Below are positions 46,001-57,849 of a stretch of 64,000 nucleotides of DNA, piece by piece (the first letter of the stretch is position 1; every line of letters starts with the position of its first letter). Position numbers and translations under genes: made by a program. The notes under the pieces are model-generated. The model did not search any database. It was given only the letters and a program-made list of their open reading frames with translations, and was not told the origin of the DNA. The DNA comes from Aquatica leii (taxonomy: Eukaryota; Arthropoda; Insecta; Coleoptera; Lampyridae), in NCBI GenBank assembly GCA_035610365.1, contig CM069432.1, positions 20,646,354-20,710,353 on the forward strand, in the 5' to 3' direction.

Positions 46001-46149
46001 AATTGCTAGAAAATCTAGATTTGCTTTTTCAAATTCTTCTACGAGTTCATGTTCTTTTCCTTTTATGCTTCTTATATTCCAATTTCCTATTCTTAGCATT
46101 ACTTGTGTTTCTTGTTTATCATTTTTATGTTTATTCTGTTGTCTGTTTC
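43066..46149 (-). mobile_element. RTE-like LINE, full length
   Basis: A 14-bp duplication, TGAAAAAGCATATA, flanks the element (43052-43065 and 46150-46163). The 3' end (left) is an AT-repeat tail (43066-43090), typical of RTE elements, which lack poly(A). Length is 3.08 kb with endonuclease then RT in one gene. The target lies within repeat A, and the unfilled sequence at 32655-32690 shows the continuous site. Confidence 0.88.
43200..46099 (-). pseudogene. RTE-like endonuclease-reverse transcriptase polyprotein
   Basis: The gene opens at 46099 with MLRIGNWNIRSIKG. The AP-like endonuclease motifs are all present: the Asn of NWNIRS, ITETK, ILGDFNSRVG, SIIDYILI and YSDHYLIVA. A basic linker follows (45230-44853). 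The RT domain has ANYRGITLLSVVSKVYERVL, QSGFRKGRS, YMAFLDVEKAFDKV, GLRQGGVLSPTLF and CAFADDVMLCAG (catalytic ADD). LKYLGVIIEREG is next, and the C-terminal segment ends LKWFGHMCRIK. Lesions: frameshifts near 45210, 44865 and 43308, an in-frame stop near 44840, and TAG for the conserved Trp at 43550-43552. The plus-strand hydrophobic frames over it are antisense artefacts. Confidence 0.92.
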
Positions 46150-46163
46150 TGAAAAAGCATATA

Positions 46164-46190
46164 CTTTCCTTATAGAAAAGTAAAAATGCA
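46164..46190 (+). repeat. Repeat A, copy 3 (right end)
   Basis: CTTTCCTTATAGAAAAGTAAAA matches the terminal part of repeat A at 32670-32692, confirming the LINE split this copy. Confidence 0.65.
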
Positions 46191-46199
46191 AACGAGTTA

Positions 46200-47050
46200 C
46201 CTAGCCTGATATTAAGTTTTTACATGTTTTTGTATTTACTTATACATATATACATAAGCATGTAGTGCTACTATCCTTACATTAATATTTTAATTAACTG
46301 ATTAAATAAAATTAATTCACTTTATAATTTTTTTAAATATTCAATTGAAAAAATAAATTTATATATTTTCTATGATTTACACTAATTTATTTAAATTTTG
46401 TTTTATGGTATTTTTGTTTGTTCAATTTTTATTATTGTTAGTGTGTGTAATTTATATTGACAACGTACTTCTAATCTAAATTGTTGTCTTGCTAATAGCT
46501 TAACTTGTTTAATTAAATTTAGATGAGCCTGAATAAAATTATGCAAATATTTTCTACAAAAATTAGAAATCGATTGATTCGGTTTCTGTAACCTCCGACT
46601 ATTATTAATGTGGCACGTGTAAGATACGTAATATGTCGCTTAACGATTACATTCTTATATAATAAAGAAACATTGTAATCGTGTGCATTGTGTATATTTA
46701 CATTTTGGTTTACCCCAAAGCTATAATTACTAAATGTCCGTTTTCGTTTTTAGCCTAATTACATTAATATTGTATAAACAGAGGTTGTATTTAATTTTGA
46801 GGTGTGTTAAACATAATATTTAAAAACACCGGGTAGAAACTATAACTTTTCAAGTTGAAAAGTCACTGCGCTGATAAGACGTTCTTGCAAATTAAGATCT
46901 AGAAATGATAAAAAATGAACTTTTGCTTCAACTTAAAAATAATAGTTTTTGGGTTTTCGTAAAATAATAAAGAATATATTAGGTATTTGACGATGTTCTA
47001 AAATTCTAAAAAATGTTTAATCAACGACAATTTTTTAAATTAAGAATTAA
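46200..47050. other. No recognised gene
   Basis: AT-rich; no motif or repeat identified on either strand. Confidence 0.35.
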
Positions 47051-47059
47051 AAACTAATA

Positions 47060-47165
47060 ATCATTGGATTATAAGCAACTTCTGGGTTAGACCACGTCGT
47101 AATGAAACACCCAGATTTTTTAAAAAAGAAGTTGAACTTGATTTTTGCCATTTTGTCGTTACCTA
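47060..47165 (+). repeat. Single arm of the 12.2-kb snapback repeat
   Basis: Similar to 12216-12340: ATTATAAGC-ACTT, TTAGACC-CGTCGTA, AACACC-AGA and TTTGCC-T-TTGTCGTT blocks in order. No second arm is present. Confidence 0.6.
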
Positions 47166-47460
47166 ATCAGCAAGAAAACGTTTTTTTCGTGTTTTAATAA
47201 CGTTACAACGTTTTAAAATAGTTGAAATAAAAATGTTTTTTAGTAAAATGTTTTTGTTGCGTTTTATAAATATTTTATCTATTCATTGATGCTACAATAT
47301 TTTAAATACATTTGAATATGTTTTCTAAAACATTTTTGAAAAATGTAAATAACGTTTTTGCCCTTGCAACGTAAATTTGGCTATTAAGACGTTTTTGCTA
47401 TGTTTTTAAACATGTGAATTTATCTTTTCAAAACGTAAAAAAAATATGCTAAAATTGTTT
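47166..47460. repeat. AACGTTTT-rich self-complementary tract
   Basis: AACGTTTT, AAAACGTT and near-variants (AAAATGTTTT) recur more than ten times on both strands over 300 bp, giving many possible foldbacks. Family unknown. Confidence 0.5.
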
Positions 47461-47469
47461 CTTTGTTGA

Positions 47470-48200
47470 TTGGGTAGGGATGTAACAAGAAAGCAATCTA
47501 CTACAAGTACATTTATTGCTCAAATTTATCAATTTATTTTGACGAATTTGCTCCGGTAAATTTAAAAGAAAAAGAACAATTAGGATCTTTTCTTTTGGTA
47601 TAGAAAGGTTACACCTATAAAGTCAACTACCAATTTCAAAATTTTATTAAACTAAAAAAGTTCAATCCTTAAATGAACAGACAACTTAGATATAATTTCA
47701 ATGCACAAAATTAAACCAAAGGGCGTGGCCATTTAATTATAACAATAACACAAAAGAAAATTTAAGTTATAGTCATGTCACTAGTATTGAAGACGATCTG
47801 AGATAAAAGTTCTCTTTTCCATTCTTCTAATCAGTTAATGTACATTGATTTTGTTAGAAAATTTTCCAAATGGTATAACATTTAAATTATAAAATTCAAA
47901 TCTTCAACGTGTAGTTTACAAACAGATAACTTATAAAAGAAAATTTAAATTTAGTTCCGTTAAATACTTATGACGACCTTGACAAGAATTTAATGTGTAC
48001 TAGAGGGAAAAATTTGCTTTACGACTAAAATATCTTGAATTTTTTTCTTCCGGTGGGTCCAAGCCACATAAGACAGACAGAATATTCAGTTTAAGTTAGT
48101 AGTAAGACAACATATAGTTGACTACAAACATCGCATAGTAACAATACCAGCAGTAGTAAAAACATTTCTATTTTTTATTGCATACTACTATGTTACAAGA
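47470..48200. other. No recognised gene
   Basis: AT-rich; nothing supported. Confidence 0.3.
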
Positions 48201-48229
48201 AACAAAAGTTGCTAGCGACTGACCCAGTT

Positions 48230-49345
48230 GAATTAGGAGATTTTGGTCGTAAGCTTCGTAGTACTAAATTATAAAACAAATTAAAAAGGCGCCAAAACGA
48301 TTAGAAGCTAGCATGATAGACATAGTTTAAATCTATCTAACACTGAAACAATGTGAATGACAAGACACTGATTATAACGACAACTAAGTTTATTTTTTCT
48401 AATAAGAAGAAAAGTTCAAAAAAGGTATTACCTAAGGCAAAATTATGTACATATATAGCGACAAACAATAATTATATAAATAAAACAGTTATTGCGTTGA
48501 TACAAGTCCTGAATAGTAGACAACACTTCAAACATACAATTACTAAATGACAAATATAATATAATGAAGTTAAAGAATACGTAATGTCAAAGTTATCCTT
48601 GATTTAACTTTACTGACGTTACACTAGTTGCAAATGGCATGTTTTAATTGTGATAATAATTATATCTAGTTCGTACGTATTTCAAGTTCTACAAATGTAC
48701 AAATTGCTGGCAAGTGAAAGGAAAAACGACTTGCGGTCGTCCATGTCGATAGCAATCGCGTGATCTAACCATCCCTTAAAATTGCTGAAGAAATGAAACA
48801 AAGATTAGATATGGGATCGTATTACAATTAATTTGCTTATCGGCAAATAATAAATCCGAATTAAATGCGCCCAGCATTTAAATGATCTTCACTTTCTACT
48901 TTGTACGTGCTTCTGAGTATAGCCTCCAGTGGAAAGTAATGATTTACTGATGAATCCTGCCAACTTGGATTAAAACGTGGTATCGTAAAACGCTAAGAAA
49001 ATTACCGGAAAATCAACGTAAATCACAAAAAGATGTATTATAATTCACCTCAGGAAACTTTCATAAAAGCAGCTAAAATAATACACCCATTTCTAACACA
49101 GATGTTTGTGAAATTTTTAGAAGTGAAAACGTCGCTGGGCGCTTACATTAAATCATACTTGTGAAGTGTACCACAGACACCGGAGAAATGGTTTTCCTTC
49201 CGTTAAAAAATTCTAGTACTCAAAAGCAACCATTTTATAGCGCATCACAATCTTATAGAAAAGTAGGCGTTTCGAGACAAATTTTATACTCGAAAACTTT
49301 TAACATACCAACTTATTAACATAACAACCAATAAAATTTGGCTAA
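48230..49345 (-). repeat. Interspersed repeat C, diverged copy
   Basis: Both ends match the copy at 61830-62830: GGCGCCAAAACGATTAG near 48290, and AAATTTTATACTCGAAAA..AACATACCAA near 49275. The middle matches the Kolobok-interrupted locus and contains its empty TTAA site (near 48773). Confidence 0.6.
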
Positions 49346-49469
49346 ACGTTGCAGGCATAAAATCAATAAGCAATTAACATTTGTTAGCTATATGATATAA
49401 GTTCACGATATACTATCCAGGAAACGCTAACCTAATGACACCAGAGAAAAAAAATCAAAATCTAAGGGT

Positions 49470-51945
49470 GTGCAAATTTCACGTTGCCCGCTATGTTGTG
49501 GGCAAAATGAAATTTTCATGCGGCCAAAACTGAATACTACGAAATATACCCAAAACACAGTTTATTATTGAAAAAAATGTCGGACAAATTCGAAAAAACG
49601 TTAGAGAATTAAGTAATAAATATTATAGGGTTGCATAGGTACCCAGTTCAGGCACATCAAAAAAACCACCCCTCAGTATTTTTGGCTCATTGATCACCAT
49701 ATGAATGTCTTCCTTCTCGTAAGTCATTATATCATCTTTGTTGGGCCAGCGAAAATATTTTTGGCATTTTTCCATGCATTTTACCGTGACTTCTGTGTTC
49801 ACGAGGCTTAGGACAATCTCAGGGAACAGATTTTCTCCATAGTTCACTGCAACCCAGCTCCCTTGCTCCAAATCCGCAATCGTGGGTTTACCTGTGGGGA
49901 CATTTGAAGACTCGAACTCGAAGCTACTCTCATCATTCAAGGGTGGGTCTATCTCACTACTCTCGCTGTCAGTCTCATTCTCGGAAAACAATTGCTTCTT
50001 GATTCTTTTGGTCTTCTTCTTTGGTGGTACCTTTGGTTGCTTGGCCACTTTGAACTCTTCTATAAAAGGGGTTGAAGTTGCAACTACTGTGGATTCATGA
50101 CGTTTCTTTCTTTTTTGCGCACCATCTTCCTTATCAGAAACGTGAGGAATATGTATTATCTCTTGAGGAGAAACAATCATAGCACCTTCCGGAAATGTTT
50201 TTGAAGGTGTTTGTGGTTTTTCTTGTACGGCAGAGGTCTCGTCATCTTGACTTGTTCCAGCAGTGGCCAAACGATTGGTTGTTTTAGCTGCAGCAAAGGA
50301 GCTGGCGTTGAAAATTATTTAAAAGGGATATATGCCCGTTTTTCTAAAGCCGCTAATCGCCGTTTCCATTGTGGCTGCCTTCAAGTAGGCTTCCCCAAAT
50401 AGGGCTCCAATTTCATGAATAGTGACAATTTTTCCGGAATGTTCTCGCAGCTACACTCTCATTGCTTGTTGATAAAAAGTGGAAATTGGATACATAAAAG
50501 AGACATCCAGTGAACAAGAATATCAACAAATTTTGTTTTGGCTATGGTCAGCATTTCAAGGTTCTTTATATGTGTAGAATGGCCATCTAAAATGAGAAGG
50601 ACGCGGTCTTCAGCTGTTGGCTTTGCAAATTTCAGAAAATGTTTGAACCATTCAGTAAAAATATCAGTTTGCATCCAACCTGTGGGGCGGGCAAAAATTT
50701 TTGAATTTGGCGAAACTCCATTTTCAAATGTTACATTGTGTCGAACCCTTGGAAATATCAAAGCTGGAGGAATATATTCTCCGGCTGCATTGAAACAAAT
50801 TTCGGCGGTAACCAACGTGTCTCTCTCTGCTGAGGACAGAACTCCCACATCCTTTTTCCCCCTTTTCGATATTATTTTGGAAGGCTTATTTGGTACCGCG
50901 GAAATTATTGTCTCATCGCAATTATATATGCGATTTGGGGGGTATCGGTGAGTCTCATATAAAGAATCAAGTAGGTCGAAAAACTTGGTAACGTTGACCG
51001 CATTAAAAGCCGAGGCTGTATAGCTGCTGAGGTCTTCTCTGGGAGCCGCAGTGATAACTTTGCGTTTTTTTTAAAAAGCCATACACCCAATCTTTTCCTG
51101 CTACCTGTTTATCATTATTGAACGGGTAAGGAATGTGGTTCCTGATAGCAAATTGATATGCGAGAGACTTGAGATCTGAGATGGTTATACCAAAAAGTCG
51201 CTCTTCCATTTCTAAGATGTTTTCGACTAAAACCTTTTCTTGGTCCTCACTAAACACAGAACGAAATCGTCCAAGCTTTTTATCAACACACTGACCAGGT
51301 ATTTTTAACCAACGGAAGAGTGTCGCAACAGGAATGCTGTCGCATTAATTGCCATCCCGTCTCTACATGCCGCTAATGCCGCTTCCATACTATTTTTCTC
51401 CCATGATTGATAAGTTGTTTTTCTTTTATACTTATACACCGTCTTTTATCTGAAAATAAACAAGATGGCAATAAGCTGCTTGGTCATATTATGCGAGAAA
51501 AACAAGCATTCTACTTTGCGGGCAAATTGAAATATTTCACATTGCCCGCAACACGTTTATTTTACTTAGCCCGACATGCTGCAGCCAATGAAAAACAATT
51601 CCACGATTCCACCTGTCTATCAAACAGGTGGGTGAAAAACATATTAAAATGCATGTGAATATATAGAAATACAGCTGACAAATAGGTAGAGAAGAAAAAG
51701 CTCACCGTTTTTGTACAGTTTCTTATACAAAACAGTAAAGATATTACACTTTATTAGTCGGAAACACTGAAGATGTATTTTACACAAGAACGACTAAGGC
51801 TGAAACCGCCATATTACATTCAGAAGTGCCAACCGTAGGAAGCTAAGTTCTCGTTACAGTAAAATTCGAACCCGCTAATGTCAAAACATAATATACCGAA
51901 ATTTCACTTTGCCCGCCTATTTCCCGTTGCCCGACCTAATTACTG
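49470..51945 (-). mobile_element. pogo-like DNA transposon with TTGCCCGC subterminal repeats
   Basis: The motif TTTCAC-TTGCCCGC, or its reverse GCGGGCAA-TGAAA, occurs at 49477, 49499, 51517, 51538, 51903 and 51925, clustered at both ends of a minus-strand pogo-like transposase. Exact terminal repeats and TA duplications could not be fixed. The arrangement parallels the GGGGAGC repeats of the 21.9-26.5 kb element. Confidence 0.7.
49623..51257 (-). pseudogene. pogo-superfamily transposase, several lesions
   Basis: The N-terminal part, 51257-51003, carries a CENP-B-like domain (LAYQFAIRNHIPYPFNNDKQ, KDWVYGFLKK). The core from about 51000 to 50459 has FFDLLDSLYETHRYPPNRIY, then NCDET (first Asp), SSAERDTLVTAEICFNAAGE and VLLILDGHSTHIKN (second Asp). 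SLDVSFMYPISTFYQQAMRV, with the third Asp, lies in a shifted frame near 50490. After ISGFRKTGIYPF and a stop, the tail 50270-49623 is Ser/Lys/acid-rich with a final GSWVAVNYGENLFPEIVL segment. At least three breaks; all catalytic Asp survive. Confidence 0.82.
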
Positions 51946-51989
51946 TGTGGTATTTTAACTACAATTTGCGGGAAGTACACACTCAATAT

Positions 51990-52450
51990 CCTAAAAACTT
52001 AACGTTTAGGTGAGAATTTTGAGAAAGGTTGTTATTGGCTTATAGATGTAAATTTCACTGGTGCACTTTATCTTGAATTGTTAGAAAATGTCATCAAACC
52101 GTTAACAGTTGAAGACTTATCTAAAAGGCCTTTAGATCACCGAAGTTATCACTAAGAAACTTTTTTCTGTAGGGTAATTTAAAGTGGGTCGTTTTTAAAA
52201 CTCATCCGGAGTCGATTGAAGAACTGGGGCGTAGAATTACTGAAGAATGTCGCACCCTCATAGATAAAACTTTTGAAAATGTTCAACAAGGGTTTAGGTG
52301 CAGATCATAGTCTTGAGAATAACTAAAATTATTTCTAACATTTATTTTTTGTTGAAGAATTTATTTTTCTAGACTAATTATTTTTGTTTGTGCCATTAAA
52401 ACAATATTACAGGTAGTTGCTGGAGGTCAGGAAGTAGATTTTACAAATGT
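51990..52450 (+). pseudogene. mariner/Tc1-like transposase C-terminal fragment
   Basis: Reads DVNFTGALYLELLENVIKPL, then after an internal deletion VVFKTHPESIEELGRRITEE, then TLIDKTFENVQQGF and VVAGGQEVDF. These match the second-Asp-to-C-terminal blocks of the mariner-like remnant type, with the PDL block lost. Confidence 0.6.
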
Positions 52451-52459
52451 CGTTTAAAC

Positions 52460-54050
52460 GTCAAAAATCGTCTCTTTCAATATTAAAATTGTTTTTGCAT
52501 TTTATTATTTTCGCATTCGTTTGCAAATTAAAGCAATTGAAAGTTTTATAAAACTCACCTTGTATAGTGAGCTTTGTTAATGCCAACAGACTAAAATCGA
52601 TAATTCTCCAGCAATCTTTACAAAAAACTGTTGCAATGTTTTTTGAATTTTATAGCTTTTAGTATTGTTTGTCTAAAAACTGTGTCAACGTGTAAATTAA
52701 TTACCTGACCTATTTATTCATTTTATTATTAATTAATTAATTATATCTACTTTAAAAATATAAAATAAACTAATCGTAAAACGTTTAAATGAATTTGTTA
52801 CCATTGGCATTGTAAAAAAAATTGCTTTAACTGCGTTTTTAAGAATTGAATACTTTTTTTTTTAATTTATGTAATTATATGAATATTAAAGATTTCGTCT
52901 GGGAAAATTGTTTAAAAAATAAAAATAGTAAATTTGTTTATAATCTATGATTTTAGTTAAAATGAAAATACATGTTGTACATTTAGTTTCCGCCCATTTC
53001 ATATTAAGAAAAGTATATTTTTATTCATAGTATTATTTTGTGTTGTTTTTGTATTTCATATAAACTACAGATTGTTTAGTATGCTTAGACTAGGATATTC
53101 TCACTGTAACAAAAATCTGGTTTGTTAATTGTATACTAATGAATAAATTCTTAGTTATAACAAACGGCAGTATTAAAATTTAAAACAACTTATATTTATA
53201 AAAAAAGCTGTATAAACAATTTTTTTACGTAAAACTTTCCTAGCTAAATAAAAATTTAAATTATTTTAATTTACAATAAACCGTCTATGTATCAATTATA
53301 AAAAAATATAAAAAAAAGGTTCTGATTTAGGCAACACAACATACTTACTTTTATTGCAAATGCATATATGTTTAATTATTCTTTAGTAAATTTTTTTAAT
53401 GTATTCTTTTATACGTAAAACTAAATATATAATAAAAAATTTTATTTATAGAAACGCTAAAATATTTCGATCTTGTTATTAAAAATAATGCATATTGTTT
53501 TTAAGCTGCATAGAAACGCATTTGTTACATAAAGTAATTGAGCCTTATAAGACTTATGCTCTATAAAAACAATTTAATTTAATATAAATCAAAATTTATT
53601 AAATTGTATTAATAAAATACAAAAACTAAAATAAACAACAATAAAACAAGTACAATAACATCAACAAAATATAATAATACAAAGAAGTAAAACTTTATAA
53701 AGAAACAAACACAAAATATTAATAATTTATAGTTTTTAAACTCTTTTTAAATTCATATTATTATTATATACTTTTTTCATTTACTTTTACTTATTATTTT
53801 GCCTTTTTTGACAATGTTAATAATTCCATATAGAGTGCAAAACATTACATTTGGCAGACGTAATGAATTTTGCAATTATTTGGATTTGGTTCATTCTCAA
53901 TTATTTGGGACAATCTAGGATTGTTAATTATAAAATTAGTATAATAAACTACTAAATCAAAATTTACAAATGTTTTTCTACCCCCAGTAATGCTCCTTTC
54001 TGCCTAAGGCTTTGCCATTATTAAGTAGGGTATATAAAAGGGTTACTTAA
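52460..54050. other. AT-rich stretch without a recognised gene
   Basis: Among the most AT-rich parts of the window; no signature found. Confidence 0.4.
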
Positions 54051-54109
54051 ACTTCATTTTGTAATGTATAATATTTAGTGCTGTATTGTGTGTCAATTTT
54101 GTGCAAAAT

Positions 54110-54220
54110 ACCACGTCTTTCTAGACAAGAAGAGTTATCACTACAAGGAAGATTATTGTTTTACAAGAATGTGGATTTTCTATCCCAGTAATTGCTGCAC
54201 ATATGGGTTTATCGGTAAGA
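54110..54220 (+). pseudogene. Possible Tc1-like helix-turn-helix scrap
   Basis: Frame reads KIIVLQECGFSIPVIAAHMG, like the N-terminal HTH of Tc1/mariner transposases. No other domain adjoins it, so it may be chance. Confidence 0.25.
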
Positions 54221-54259
54221 TAATTTTTTATTTTGCTTGGTAAAATTTGTCCATCGACA

Positions 54260-55240
54260 TGCCCTACCTTTTTCTTTTCAAGGCTTTCATTATTAAATAT
54301 GTGGCCAAATTTTGCGTAGTGTTAAGTGAATGCTTATTTATGGTATGTGATTTTATTACGATTTTGTATTGAGGGCTTAAATTAATTCTTTAGCGGGTCC
54401 GATCCCTCAACCTGTAATCTTATCAGTGACGTTGGTAACACCTGTTTATCGAAAAGTTTCCATGACGTCAGGTCGCTTTTAAGTCGAGTATTGTATGCGT
54501 TAAATCAAATTCCTTGTGTTAACACAGTATGTACGCTTGTCTCAAATTGCATACTACGTTTTAGGTCAGACTGGTACAGAATTAGCTAATTTCTTACTAG
54601 ATAATACACAACTGTAAGTATTGCATTTTCTATTTTACTTCGTTGGTCATGTCGATTATTGGAATGACCACAAATACATACTAAGTTGTAATCACAATTA
54701 ATATTAAACTCTTTTTTTGTGTGTCACATACTTATCTTGTGCGCTTTGATTCTCGATACTTTGATTGTTGTATTCTTGAAATTAACTTAATAAAGTAAAG
54801 CCATTTTTTTGTTAAATGTAAAAGTTAGATCGACTAGGGCACGTAGATGTATGGCGTGTTGCCCAGACAAAGGGCGTAACTCATATTTGGCCTGTGATAT
54901 TAATCCATGTAATATTGTTTGCAACGTTTATATAACTATACTTATGTACTGTTTTCACACTCTTCAACTACTTCTGTGATACAATAAATATATATTCTGT
55001 GTTATTACTTGTGTCGTGTTATTTGTTCTTTTCCAGCTACGGGTAGAGTTAGACGATATCTTTCTAATTTAATATTTCATTGTCTTGGCGCCTTTTTTAA
55101 GCTTTAATCTATAATTAAGCATCACAAAGCCTGCGACTCCCTCTCCGGGGAAACTGTGTTAGCCGTTGTCTCTTTTTTTTTGTTGTGACAACCAGCGTAA
55201 GATGCTTTTGATAATATTCTTTGATATTAGCAGTCTTTTC
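54260..55240 (+). repeat. Interspersed repeat C, copy
   Basis: Colinear with 58000-58960: GACGTCAGGTCGC at 54463, then AAATT.CATACTACGTTTTAGG, TTGCCCAG-CA-GGGCGTA, TGTAATATTGTTTGCAACGT and a CTTTTCCAGCT.C.GGTAGAG block. Confidence 0.75.
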
Positions 55241-55249
55241 AATTTTAAA

Positions 55250-55645
55250 CATAGGTATATATACCTATTTTATAGGTATTACATGATGTATAATTCAGAT
55301 TGCGCAATTATTCACCTACATCACAAGAAATTGTTTATAATTAAATTATAAAAGTTTCAGTTACATAACAATTGGGTATCAAGTTTTTCACGTCCCTTAA
55401 GTTAGGAAAACTAAATAAAACATTTGTTTGTTACTAATTTCTTGCAAAAGAATAAAACTCGTAGCTTTCTTACTTTTTTAATCTTAAACAGAAAATTAAT
55501 TCATTAAAGCACTTTTTAGAATGGTGTACTGCTAACTTGCCTCAAGTTACCCGAAGAACGCATAACTAAAAAAATAAGGTTACAATTTTTTTTCTTTCGC
55601 GACAAATTTTTAACTATATTTTATTTGATTCTGCTAACCTTGTAC
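55250..55645. other. No recognised gene
   Basis: Junction between repeat C and the truncated mariner copy; nothing supported. Confidence 0.3.
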
Positions 55646-55649
55646 TGCT

Positions 55650-57231
55650 AACTTGAAAGACGTAACTTTTTCAATTAAATTAATAACATTACTTTATCGG
55701 TGCTTTTCAGTAAACGTAAATCTTTTTGTGCAGTTTTAATTAACTATTATTTATTTTATTAGATAAAGGTGGTCCATTATTTGGTTCAACGTAAAGAACA
55801 AGGCGCGGAAAATGATCGTCTTTTGTAGATGGCCCATATAAGTAGAAGGACATCTCTGTTATTATCCAGACCTGAAAAAAACAACAATATCCAAGATGCT
55901 CATTTGACTTCATTCACATCTTTACCCACCATTCGCAGACTACAGCTACAATGCACTATGCAAACAACAAGAAATACTTTGAAAGCTAAAGGAATAAGCT
56001 GCTATCAACCTGTAAAGAAACCTGAAACTAAAGAAAATGCCTACCGGAGATTGCGGTTTTCAGAAAAACATTTAAATTTTTATTGAAAAGGTGTTGTTTG
56101 TTCAGATGAAAACCTTCTGTACTTCCCAAGATAGTAAAAAAGTTCTTTGGAGGCCACGTAATTCTAGATATGACTCAAAACTTGTGCAACCCAACAAAAA
56201 AAGTAGATGAATTAGTGCTGCGTACTGGGGATGGATGAGTGATGCTGGCCCAGGGTAATTAACACGTGTCGATGGACGCTTAACTGCTCAAAGTTACCTG
56301 ACGATTTTGGAAGAAGAAGGACCAATTCGGTTTGTTCACGACAATTCTCCTATACATACGGCAGCGGTGGTTCAAGAATAGTTCTTACAACATTCAGAAA
56401 TGCCCACCTAGTCACCGGATTTAAACCCTATAGAAAATTTGTGAATGGCAGCCGTGCGTGGGTGGAACGACAAACTGAACAATAACATAGAAATACGAAA
56501 TATAAACAACTTGCATCGCCATGTTAATACCGTGTGAGAAAGATTTCGAGGAGCTAATGTAATGTAAGTCAATTTAATCAATTCGATGCCAAACTGTTTA
56601 CGGTAATGTATAACTAATAATGTATATCACATACATTACTAGCGTGTAAAATACAAATATTTAAATAGAATAATAAATACTTTACTAATCATGTTTTTTG
56701 TTAGGACTTTCTGTATCTAGTTTTATTCTTCTAATATAAATAGTGTTTAATTATAATTTATAATAATATCGAAGGTATTATGTCTATTAAAATGTAGTAA
56801 GTACTATAATAATTTAAAACATAAAAAAAAATGCAAACTACGAAATTGCAAATTTCAGTTCATTACTATTAAATTTATATTTCCTCAAAATAGTTAATAC
56901 TTAAATTAAATGTTACGAAGAGAAACCGGAAAAATGCATTTCGCATTTTTCTAATTTTGTGATTTTTAGATTTACAGCATAGGTATGTATTTTCGAATTT
57001 TATTTGGAGTTTTTTAGCGTTCTGTATGAGAAATTAGACTTGATTTTATAAAAGAAGATATGTATCCTTTACTTTTTCATACGAATAAATTATAAGGAGT
57101 AATGGGAATACTGCAATTGTTCGACCACTAATTACGTTTTAATGGTGATAATACTTCTCTTGTAAAAAAAATCGAAGTGTTGACTTTAATTTAATCCAAA
57201 TATATTAAGATTTTTAGGCTAACTAGTACAG
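55650..57231 (+). mobile_element. mariner/Tc1-type transposon, copy 2, 5'-truncated
   Basis: Colinear with 13450-14976 of copy 1, including the right inverted repeat (57129-57231, followed by TA). The left inverted repeat is absent. It carries a small insertion near 57095-57125 relative to copy 1. Confidence 0.78.
55829..56540 (+). pseudogene. mariner/Tc1-type transposase, copy 2
   Basis: RRTSLLLSRPEKNNNIQDAH, TIRRLQLQCTMQT and PVKKPETKENAYRRLRFSEK are clearer than in copy 1. The catalytic region (FSDE.. near 56105, VWR-RNSRYDSK, LTRVDGRLTAQSYLTILEE, FVHDNSPIHTAAV) follows in broken frames. An internal deletion near 56310 removes part of the linker and another near 56400 shortens the PDL region. 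Confidence 0.72.
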
Positions 57232-57849
57232 TAGTTATATATTTGAGCATACAGTTTATTATTATTTGAGCTAGAGATGGAACTTATTTAATCATAAATA
57301 ACACTGACATAAATTTTGGCATGCTGTCATTTAACTTGTCTTGATACTTTTTTAATACATTATTTACAGTGCCTAAGATCAAGGAAAGTAAATTCACAAA
57401 ATATTTCAACAGTTCTATTATTGATTATACTTGAATTACACAATCTTCTCCATTCACTTGTACCATCTGCATAATAATTAAGATAAGCTCGTTTATCATT
57501 TTGTACCGCAGTATTAGTCATATTTTGCAATGTCTTATAATAGTTCTAGTCATTTAGGTTTCTCAACTGTGGACTTCTGGCTAGAGCCTTATTTTTGGTT
57601 TTTATCACGAACCTAATATTATCGGAGAGCCATGGTGAAGGTTTTTTCTTAGAGACAGTTTTAAGCGGAATATAAATATTGAATAAATTATCAAGTAGAT
57701 TATCACGTGGGGGGTCACCAATTTTGAGCCAAATAATAATAAAAACTCAAGTTAAAGATTAGTATTATAATTCTATTTTATATAAGGTCAGAAAAAATTT
57801 GAAGTCATTTTTTTATATATGAATTCAAAGATAAATATTTTAATATCTT

